Positions 22,877 to 30,114 of a stretch of DNA of 64,000 bases are shown piece after piece. Position 1 is the first letter of the stretch. Every line of letters begins with the position of its first letter. The notes under the pieces are model-generated. The model was not told the DNA's origin, ran no database searches, and saw nothing but the letters and a program-made list of their open reading frames with translations. This stretch comes from Acidimicrobiaceae bacterium. Its GTDB lineage: Bacteria > Actinomycetota > Acidimicrobiia > Acidimicrobiales > JAUTXP01. Made by a program: the position numbers and the translations under genes. The stretch spans positions 62,001 through 126,000 of the forward strand of contig JAUTXP010000058.1 in NCBI GenBank assembly GCA_030837965.1, given 5' to 3'.

Positions 22877-24832
22877 CTAGGTGCCGTCGAGATTGGCCAG
22901 CGCGGCGGGCGGGACGCTGGTGACCGACACGACGACCCGCTTGTGGACGTCGCCCGCGGTGACGCAGGTCCAGGCCTGCATCCCGTTGCTGTAGGTGTCG
23001 ACCAGGTACGGCACCTGGGTGCTGGACGAGTCCCCGACGGTGCCCGACTGGAGCGGGTGCGGCCCAGGAGCAGTGTTGCCTGGGGCCGTGGCGCACGCGG
23101 CGGCATTGTCGTCCACCGTCACCGTCGGAGCGGTGATGGACGGGGCGACCAGCGAGACCCGGCCGCCGACCGACTTGCTGCTGTCGTTGACACGGAAGCA
23201 CACCCAGGTCTCGTCCGCGCTGGGCTGCTGCACCTTCACCAGCAGGTGGCCGCTGCCCGCGTCCTGGTCGGCCACGGTCTGCGTGGCCGCGGTGCACGAG
23301 CCCGAATACTGGCTGGGACCTCCGGGGCCCCAGGTCGCCGTCGTCTGGGCCGAGGCCTGGACGAAGGGCGGCGGCGCGGTGGCCGACGGACTGGCCACGT
23401 AGGCCGTGTAGGTGCGGCTGGCCTGGGTTGCGCTGGTGACCGTGGCCGAGCACGACGTGCCCGTCGAGCACGAGCCGAGCAGCAGACCGGTCTGGTCGAA
23501 GAGCTCGATGGCGTACGGCGTCGGGCCCACGTCCTGGTTGGCCACCGCGGTCAGGGTGACGGTGCCGCCCGGCGATGCGACGGGCGGGTCGGCCACGAGA
23601 ACGAGGCTCCACGGCACAGGCGCCACGCGAGAGTCCGTGCAGCCGCCCTGGACCGGGAAGCTGGATGGCGTCGTCTTCCCGTTCCCGTGCTGGCCGTCGC
23701 TGTTGTTGCCCCAGGCCCACAGCGTGCCTCCGCCCCGCAGGGCGTAGGACGTGGTGCCGCCTGCGGCCACGTTGGTGGCGCCGCTGGCCCCGGTCACTTC
23801 AAGCGGGCGGTTGCTGGAGGGGATGGGCGGGGTGGCCTGCGAGGTGGCGTCCGACGTGGCCGAGCCCACGCCGAGCTGCCCGCTGGTGTTTGAGCCCCAC
23901 GACCACACGCGTCCGTCGGCCGTCGTGACCAGGTTGTGGAACGAGCCCGCGGCGATGTGGGTGACGTTGGCCAGGCCGCTCACCGCGACCGGCGTGGTCT
24001 TGCCGCCGTTGCCGGGCACGCCGAGCTGGCCGGTGCTGTTGCCGCCCCACGTGCGCACGGTGCCGTCGGCCAACAGGGCGATCGAGTAGTTCGTGCCGCC
24101 ATCGACGGCGACGGCATTGGTGATGCCGCTGACCTGAACGGGAACAGAGCTGCTGACCTTGGTGCCGTTCCCGAGCTCGCCGTCGGTGTTGAGGCCCCAC
24201 GTCCACACCGTTCCGTCCGAGCGGATGGCGAGCGAGTGGTCCCACGCCGCGGCGACGGCGGTGACGCCCGTCAGGCCCGAGACGTGCACGGGCGCCGAGC
24301 GGTTGGTCGTGGTGCCGTCGCCCAACTGGCCTTCCAGGTTGCGGCCCCAGGCCCACACGGTGCCGTCTCTGTCCAGGGCGAGCGAGTGGTAGCCGCCTGC
24401 GGACACGGCCGACGCGGTGGTGATCCCGGTCGACACCACGGCGTGGCTGTCGGTCGTGGTCCCGTTCCCGATCTCGCCGTAGGCGTTGTAGCCCGTGGCC
24501 TTCACGGTGCCGTCAGGGAAGACGGCGAGGGTATGGAGGTAGCCCATCGAGATGCCGATCGCGTTGGCCAGGTCGCTGACCGCGACTGGGCTCAGGCGGT
24601 CGACCGTCGGGCCCGCACCGAGCTGGCCCCTGGCGTTGCTGCCAAAGCCCCATGCCGAGTGGTCGGACCGCTGGGCGAAGGCCGCCTGCTGGCCGGCGGC
24701 GATGGCCGTGGTCCCGGAGCACAACGCCCCGGTGGCCGCGCCCGCGCCCTCGATGCCGACCGTGCTGATCGTGCCCAACGACGCCCCCAAGACCAACGTG
24801 GACGCGCCGAGTCGACGAAGACGTCGCCTCAT
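22877..24832 (-). CDS. Secreted RCC1-repeat protein with C-terminal WVCFR domain
   Basis: Start MRRRLRRLGASTLVLGASL gives a signal peptide. From residue about 40 to 390 there are seven or so RCC1 repeats, each about 50 residues with the W-x-W-G-x-N-x-x-G-Q-L-G-x-G core (VWAWGRNLEGQLGDGT, VWTWGLNTDGELGNGT, VWSWGSNTSGQLGVGS), predicting a beta-propeller. An Ig-like or PKD-like linker (VATPGG-type, LTAVANQDVGPTPY) follows, then an approximately 115-residue domain (WVCFRVNDSS, NAAACATA, GPHPLQSGT, YLVDTYSNG) shared with the protein at 9228. It acts outside the cell; the ligand is unknown. Confidence 0.8.
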   Translation of the reverse strand: MRRRLRRLGASTLVLGASLGTISTVGIEGAGAATGALCSGTTAIAAGQQAAFAQRSDHSAWGFGSNARGQLGAGPTVDRLSPVAVSDLANAIGISMGYLHTLAVFPDGTVKATGYNAYGEIGNGTTTDSHAVVSTGITTASAVSAGGYHSLALDRDGTVWAWGRNLEGQLGDGTTTNRSAPVHVSGLTGVTAVAAAWDHSLAIRSDGTVWTWGLNTDGELGNGTKVSSSVPVQVSGITNAVAVDGGTNYSIALLADGTVRTWGGNSTGQLGVPGNGGKTTPVAVSGLANVTHIAAGSFHNLVTTADGRVWSWGSNTSGQLGVGSATSDATSQATPPIPSSNRPLEVTGASGATNVAAGGTTSYALRGGGTLWAWGNNSDGQHGNGKTTPSSFPVQGGCTDSRVAPVPWSLVLVADPPVASPGGTVTLTAVANQDVGPTPYAIELFDQTGLLLGSCSTGTSCSATVTSATQASRTYTAYVASPSATAPPPFVQASAQTTATWGPGGPSQYSGSCTAATQTVADQDAGSGHLLVKVQQPSADETWVCFRVNDSSKSVGGRVSLVAPSITAPTVTVDDNAAACATAPGNTAPGPHPLQSGTVGDSSSTQVPYLVDTYSNGMQAWTCVTAGDVHKRVVVSVTSVPPAALANLDGT

Positions 24833-24910
24833 TCCCAGACCCCCAGTGCTTGTCACAACTACTCCGTATTCGATATTCGGCAGCGGGGCTCCAGCCCCCT
24901 GCCCTTCGGG

Positions 24911-25381
24911 TCAGGCCGGACAGGTCTGCTCGCCCGGCGTGAGGACGAGCCCCACCGAGCCGGCTCCCGGCAACTGCTGCTGGCCGAGCTGCGGGTCTCC
25001 GACAAACACCGTTCCGTTGGTGACGGCAACGTCGACGATGTCGCCCGCGGCGATGACCTTGGCGTGGCAGGCCCCGTCAGGACCGCCGGCGCGCGAGCCG
25101 CGGTAGACACGCACCACGCTCTTCGACCCGCCGATCATCCGCGAGACCGTGATCGACCAACTGTCCGCGGCGGCGACGTAGTGCCCCCACCGCGTGGCCG
25201 TGTACGAACAGGTCGCCGTCGACGTCACGCCGCCTGCGGCCTGACCGGGCGTGGTGGTGAAGCAGCCCTCGCCGCCGGCGGGAAAGGCGTTGGCACTGCC
25301 GGTGATCCCGCCTAAGGCGAGGACGGCGGCGACGGCCGCGGCCGCGCTGGTGGCGATGGTGCCGACGATGGTCCTGCGCAT
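24911..25381 (-). CDS. Secreted protein, 156 aa
   Basis: MRRTIVGTIATSAAAAVAAV at 25381 opens a signal peptide cut after SANA; GGGGGAG precedes it. The mature part has four Cys (EGCFTT, ATCSYT, GACHAKV, QTCPA) and reads GHYVAAADSWSITVSR, VVRVYRGSRAGGPDG, like a small beta-sandwich. No family recognised. It is followed on the same strand by the RCC1 gene and may be co-expressed with it. Confidence 0.65.
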   Translation of the reverse strand: MRRTIVGTIATSAAAAVAAVLALGGITGSANAFPAGGEGCFTTTPGQAAGGVTSTATCSYTATRWGHYVAAADSWSITVSRMIGGSKSVVRVYRGSRAGGPDGACHAKVIAAGDIVDVAVTNGTVFVGDPQLGQQQLPGAGSVGLVLTPGEQTCPA

Positions 25382-25531
25382 GCGAACTCCCCCTTGTGGT
25401 GCCCGCTTCGATTGTTCGACGCGGGTCATGGTTGGTCCTTCAATTGACGTTGCTGATATTGCAGATGTTCGTTTCTGCCATCCGCCCATCCCTGCCCACT
25501 CCCCCCGCTCGGGCCCTTCCCCCGCCCCCCT

Positions 25532-25586
25532 CCGCTTCTGGGCACCTTTTCTTCGCCCTGGGGCAAGAAAAGGTGCCCAGAAGCGG
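25532..25586. terminator. Strong 22-bp perfect hairpin
   Basis: CCGCTTCTGGGCACCTTTTC plus TT (25532-25553) is fully complementary to 25565-25586 with an 11-base loop. It lies 60 bases after the last gene of the eight-gene operon on the minus strand, so it most likely ends that transcript. A run of G5C units (25595-25629) lies between the operon's stop and the hairpin. Confidence 0.75.
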
Positions 25587-25644
25587 AAACCCACGGGGCG
25601 GGGGCGGGGGCGGGGGCGGGGAGCGGGGGTTAGGCGGGTGGGGG

Positions 25645-27360
25645 TCATCGGCAGGTGGACAGGTCGAAGAAGCGGTCGTCGGCGTCGGCGGGCCAGGCGA
25701 AGGCGGTGTGCCGGGCCCCTTGGGCGATGTAGCACCAGCCCCCGCGCGGGTTGGTAGGCGACCGGTACGCGGGCGCACTCTCGTTCCACCACACCGCGCT
25801 CACGTCGTCGACCATGGTGTGGTCGCCGGGGCCGAAGCCGACGTGGGCCTGCCAGTACGGGGCCTGCCCGGCGCCGGGGTTGGGGAACTTGGTCTTCTCC
25901 AGACCTTCGGCAAACGTCGTCGGCGTCAGGTGCGGGCCCGCCTGCTGGATGCCCGAGGCCAGCAGCAGCAGGGCGTAGTACCACTGGTAGAAGAAGAAGC
26001 CCTGGGCCTGGCCCCTGATGGTGTCATCGTCCGGGTTGGCCTCCTTGGCCGCCCAGAAGGCGGGCTCGTCGGCCTCGGCGTTGAGCTTGTTGAACTGCCC
26101 GACGCCGAACATGTGCGACCGTCGGCCGGCATCGCCGAAGGTCTGCATCTGCAACTCGTGCTGGGGCAGCGAGTACCCGGTCGTCAACAGCTCGGGCTCG
26201 AAGCTCACTTGGGCGTAGCCCTCCATCTCGCCGGTGAACGTCGAGGGGCCCGCCATCACGATGACGGACGTAATTCCCTTGTCCCGCATGTCCTGTCCTC
26301 GGCCCGTCCGGCCGTTGACGGTGGCGTCCGCGATCTCGTAGCGCGGCACCTTCTCGCCGCACCGGGCCAACGCGTCGTCCAACGTCTTCAGCGGAAGCGT
26401 GCTGCCGTCCGGATACCGCTCGTAGAGGACGGCGAACCGACGCGGCTTCAACCGGAACTCCGCGCCCGCGTGTGATGCGGGGGCGTTGTGCAGCCGGCAC
26501 ACCAGCGCGGCGGCCTGTCGTTCCAAGAAGTCCAAGCTGGGCTCGTACTGCCAGTAGTACGGGGCCATGGCGTTGATGTCGGAGTCGGTGAAGCGCCGGG
26601 TCATCCCGGCCACGCCGACGACCTTGCGCCGGGCCAACTCCCTGAAGAAGGGCTCGCCCGAGACGTACACGTTGATGTCCTGCTCGAAATCGAGGGCGGC
26701 GAAGGCGTGCGCTTCCTCGTCGGCGGCGACCGCGTACGCCTCTCGGTTGGTGGACTTCACGGGCACGCCCCGGATCTGCCTGCCGAAGAACTGGAAGCGC
26801 TTGTTGAAGAAGGCCACGAACTTCTCGAACACGTCCGAGCCCGTCTCCACCGGGTAGGCGACCCTGATCTCGTCGCCGGTCACGCCCTTCGAGGTGCTGC
26901 CGCCGTTGTCGCCCTCCCAGTAGTTGGCGCACGGAGGCGACTGTGGGTCCTCGGTCTGGCGGGGCGGGTCGCCGACGCAGTGCTTGACCCTGGCCTGCTC
27001 GATGACCCGCTTGGGCGGCGCCGTGCCCGGGGCCAGGCCAGGCACGGTGGTGGTCGTGGTGGTCACGCCCGTGCCAGCGCCCGCGGCGCAGTCCTGCCCG
27101 GCACCGCAGTCCCCACCCTCGCCGGAGCCGAACTGGCTGGCCTGCTGCTTCAACGCCTCGTCGATGGTCTCGCTGGCACGCGGCGCGAACTCGGCGATGC
27201 CGGGCGGCGAAGGAGGCGTGACGACGAGGGCGAGGGTGGCGATGGCCAGCAGCAAGGCCAAGACCACGACGCCGTGCACATAGCCGCCCACCGGCGACTG
27301 CGGCCGACGCGGCCCCGAGACCCTGGCCACCACTGCGCCGCTGGGTGTGACAACGCTCAT
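25645..27360 (-). CDS. Periplasmic binding-protein-like (Liv/urea type) membrane-anchored protein
   Basis: A 571-residue protein with one N-terminal TM (GVVVLALLLAIATLALVVT, residues 30-48), a Thr-rich linker (GVTTTTTTVPG) and a type 1 periplasmic-binding fold: GDEIRVAYPVETGSDVFEKF, YWQYEPSLDFLERQAA, DGSTLPLKTLDDALARCG, GITSVIVMAGPSTFTGEM. It lacks a lipobox and is anchored by the TM instead. As the last gene of an operon with Liv-type permease and ATPases, it is the probable substrate receptor. Several Cys could form disulphides. The substrate is unknown. Confidence 0.75.
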   Translation of the reverse strand: MSVVTPSGAVVARVSGPRRPQSPVGGYVHGVVVLALLLAIATLALVVTPPSPPGIAEFAPRASETIDEALKQQASQFGSGEGGDCGAGQDCAAGAGTGVTTTTTTVPGLAPGTAPPKRVIEQARVKHCVGDPPRQTEDPQSPPCANYWEGDNGGSTSKGVTGDEIRVAYPVETGSDVFEKFVAFFNKRFQFFGRQIRGVPVKSTNREAYAVAADEEAHAFAALDFEQDINVYVSGEPFFRELARRKVVGVAGMTRRFTDSDINAMAPYYWQYEPSLDFLERQAAALVCRLHNAPASHAGAEFRLKPRRFAVLYERYPDGSTLPLKTLDDALARCGEKVPRYEIADATVNGRTGRGQDMRDKGITSVIVMAGPSTFTGEMEGYAQVSFEPELLTTGYSLPQHELQMQTFGDAGRRSHMFGVGQFNKLNAEADEPAFWAAKEANPDDDTIRGQAQGFFFYQWYYALLLLASGIQQAGPHLTPTTFAEGLEKTKFPNPGAGQAPYWQAHVGFGPGDHTMVDDVSAVWWNESAPAYRSPTNPRGGWCYIAQGARHTAFAWPADADDRFFDLSTCR

Positions 27361-27370
27361 GAGGCCCTCC

Positions 27371-29074
27371 TCATCGGACGTACAGCTCCCGCAACAGTGG
27401 GGCGCCTGCCAGCGTCAGCACTCGCCCGTCGGCCCTGGCCCCGGCCACTCGCTCGGTATGCAGGGCCACAGCCGACTGCCCGAACAGCACGGGGATGAGC
27501 GGCACGTCCTGGCAGAGCCGGTCCTCGAGCCCGCGCAACTCCAGGTCGCGCTCGCGTTCGTCCACCGCGCCTGTGGCCTTGACCTCGAAGACCCGGTCGA
27601 ACTCCACGCTCGAATAGCGCTCCAAGTTGGAGCCGCCGCCGTTGGCCGAGAAGAACAGCGGGCCCAGGTACTCGAGGCCGCTCTGGTAGCGCGGGCTCCA
27701 CGACATGCGGAACAGTCCGTCCAGCCCTTGTCCCAACGAGGCCTTGGACACGTAGTCGTCCCACGCCATGGGGACGAGCCGCACGTCGAGGCCCAGCTTG
27801 TCGTGCCACTGGCGGGCCACCGCCTCGGCCAACTGCCGGTTCTTGAACTCGTCGTTGAAGGTCAACGTCAGCGGTTGGGTCGGGGGCTTGGGCCGCGCCC
27901 CACTCGCATGGAAGCGGCACGCGTCGGGCCGGGAAACCCGGCCCAGCGACGGCGGCAGGAAGCCGGTCGCGGGTGCACGCGATCCGCCGTAAACATCACG
28001 GGCGATGGCGTTGCGGTCCAAGGCGTCGGCCAACGCCCGCCGCGACTCGGCGTCGGGGAACGGCGAACGCGACCCGGCGGGCACGGCGATGAACTCGACT
28101 TGGGGCGAAGGGCCGACGGCCACGGCCTGGGGCCCGTCGACTCGGGCCTGGGCCACCTGGTCGGGCGGCACCGGGGCCACGTCGACCTCGCCTCTTCGCC
28201 AGGCGCCGTAGCCCGCGGCGGCATCGGCGAACACGCGGAAGTCGACCTCGTCGGCAAACCCCGCGCCTCGCCGGGCCACACCCTCCAGGGCCTGGTCTGG
28301 CTTCCCACCGGTCCGCACGACGCGGACAGAAGCGGCTCCCGGCTTGAAGGGCGCGGCGGGCTTGTAAGGCCCCGAGCACACGGGGGCTGCGGCGAAAGCG
28401 GCGGGGGCGCGGTCGGCCAGGTCGGCTCTCACGGGCGCGGTGGCCGGGTGGGCCAGGGCCCGCACGAAGTCAGGGTGCTTCCCGCGTTCGAACAGCACCT
28501 CGAAGCTCAAGGGCTCGATGGCCCGCACCCCGCGCAACAGAGTCCGTGCGTCTTCCGCGGTCGACGCGCCCAGCTTGCTGTAGCCCGCCACGTCGGCAAG
28601 CAGCGAGGACGCGGCGCTGGCCGTCGACGGATCGGCCAGGCGGCGCAGGGACGCGACGACCTCTTTCGACGTGAGGCGGGACCCGTCGCTGAAGCGGAGG
28701 CCCTTGCGAAGCTTGAACGAGATCGAGCGGCCCCCGTCGGACGCGATCCACGATTGGGCCAGACCTGGCCTGGGGTCGCCGGTGACGGGGTCGATGGTGA
28801 CGAGGGTGTCGCACATGGTCGACACCACCAGTTGGGCCGACGGGTCGGTGGCGCCTGCCGGGTCGATGGAACCAGGCGGGGTCACGGCGACGCGCACGGC
28901 CCCGCCGGGCTTGGCCGCCACCACCGACTCGGCCTGCGGGCCCGCCGACTCCCGCGGGATGGCGCAGCCGCCCGCCAACAGGGCTCCGGCCAGAGCCAAA
29001 ACCAGAATGAGAACTCGTCTCGTTTCGAGAGGCCGTCTCGTTTCGGCCCGTCTCATTTCGAGAACCCGTCTCAT
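27371..29074 (-). CDS. Oligopeptide-type substrate-binding lipoprotein (SBP_bac_5)
   Basis: A 567-residue lipoprotein. The lipobox is LLAGGC after VLILVLALAGA. The body follows family 5 binding proteins (DppA/OppA type): TMCDTLVTIDPVTGDPRPGL, AQSWIASDGG, ISFKLRKGLRFSDGSRLTSK, and late PLIPVLFGQSAVALHTERV. The ATG at 29074 is chosen; the second ATG at 29056 lies in the same tandem repeat. The N-terminus is a heptad array, MRRVLEMRRAETRRPLETRR, made by 15-18-bp DNA repeats. It is the second receptor-like protein in this operon, of a class different from its Liv-type ATPases. Confidence 0.8.
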   Translation of the reverse strand: MRRVLEMRRAETRRPLETRRVLILVLALAGALLAGGCAIPRESAGPQAESVVAAKPGGAVRVAVTPPGSIDPAGATDPSAQLVVSTMCDTLVTIDPVTGDPRPGLAQSWIASDGGRSISFKLRKGLRFSDGSRLTSKEVVASLRRLADPSTASAASSLLADVAGYSKLGASTAEDARTLLRGVRAIEPLSFEVLFERGKHPDFVRALAHPATAPVRADLADRAPAAFAAAPVCSGPYKPAAPFKPGAASVRVVRTGGKPDQALEGVARRGAGFADEVDFRVFADAAAGYGAWRRGEVDVAPVPPDQVAQARVDGPQAVAVGPSPQVEFIAVPAGSRSPFPDAESRRALADALDRNAIARDVYGGSRAPATGFLPPSLGRVSRPDACRFHASGARPKPPTQPLTLTFNDEFKNRQLAEAVARQWHDKLGLDVRLVPMAWDDYVSKASLGQGLDGLFRMSWSPRYQSGLEYLGPLFFSANGGGSNLERYSSVEFDRVFEVKATGAVDERERDLELRGLEDRLCQDVPLIPVLFGQSAVALHTERVAGARADGRVLTLAGAPLLRELYVR

Positions 29075-29103
29075 TTCGATAACGCGTCCCGTCTCGGCCC
29101 GTC

Positions 29104-30114
29104 TCACTTGGGCTCCAGCGGCTCGGTGGAGGCCAGCAGTTGCACGGTCTTCGACGCCGTGTCCGACCGGGCGTCGGTCCGATGCGAGACGAACAGCCCG
29201 CCGTACTGCGTGCCCACGTTGATGATCTGCACGAAGTCCACGGTTTCGGGGCCACCCGGCCCGGCCGTGACACTGCGTCCACTGATGGTCACCAGCCACA
29301 CGTCGATGGGCGTGCCGCATGCGTCGAACACGGCCTTGTGCTCGACCGTCGACCGCTGCGTGATGGTGGTCGGGCCGTCGCTGGCCGACGCGTCGAAAGC
29401 GTCCTTCTCCTCCAAGGGGAAGCGGATCATGGCCAAGCCGGGGAACGAGGGGTGGAACCCCTCGGTGCCCGCCAGGTACAGCCCAGGCCCGGCCTCGTTG
29501 GGACGGGGCACGCTGTCCGGGGGCCGAGGGGGCGTGACCACGACGGTGGGCGGACGGCTGTCGACACCCGCGGCAAGAACGCGATACGTCGTCGTGCTGG
29601 GAGGCAGGCCCGCGTTGGCCATGGTCACGTCGAACGTCCACCCGGTCGACTCGGTCACCACGTTGCCCACGGTGATGGTCGACGTCGGGGCGAGGATGGA
29701 GAGCTTGCCGCCCGCGGCCGCGATCTTCCCTTCTGTTCGGTAGACGTAGGTCGCGGGCACCGGCGGCTTGTCGATTTGGTTCCGGGCCACCAATCGCGGC
29801 GGCTGGAGGGGGTCGGCCTCGGGGCAGTCCGACGGCGCCTCTTGCGTGGGTGGGGCCACAGTGGGCTTGGGCCCCTCAACCGGCGCAGGCTCGTCGCTGA
29901 AGACGCCACCGGCCTCGAAGGCGGCCCGTGGGATCACGAGGGGCGGCACCGGGGCCTCGCCCACGGCCTGCACACGCTTGCCCAGCAGCACGTCGATGGG
30001 CACCTCCTTGGAGGCGATGTCCAACGGCGTCAGAGGCCCGGCGCATGCGCTCATGGCCAGGCTCACGCACGCCAACACCAGCGCCGTCCGAAAGGTCGAG
30101 GAACGGGGCATCAC
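29104..30114 (-). CDS. Lipoprotein of unknown function
   Basis: A 336-residue protein with signal peptide and lipobox (LACVSLAMSAC). A Pro-rich segment (PVEGPKPTVAPPTQEAP) follows, then a probable beta-rich domain (YVYRTEGKIAAAGGKLS, TVGNVVTESTGWTFDVTMAN, IDVWLVTISGRSVTAGPG). No family recognised. Its ATG overlaps the stop of the transglutaminase-like gene, so it belongs to the operon and acts outside the membrane. Confidence 0.65.
   Translation of the reverse strand: MMPRSSTFRTALVLACVSLAMSACAGPLTPLDIASKEVPIDVLLGKRVQAVGEAPVPPLVIPRAAFEAGGVFSDEPAPVEGPKPTVAPPTQEAPSDCPEADPLQPPRLVARNQIDKPPVPATYVYRTEGKIAAAGGKLSILAPTSTITVGNVVTESTGWTFDVTMANAGLPPSTTTYRVLAAGVDSRPPTVVVTPPRPPDSVPRPNEAGPGLYLAGTEGFHPSFPGLAMIRFPLEEKDAFDASASDGPTTITQRSTVEHKAVFDACGTPIDVWLVTISGRSVTAGPGGPETVDFVQIINVGTQYGGLFVSHRTDARSDTASKTVQLLASTEPLEPK

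Noticed and set aside
27371-29641. A 756-codon version of the oligopeptide-binding protein
   Set aside because: Upstream codons overlap the lipoprotein gene and lack protein character; the lipobox lies just after the ATG at 29074.
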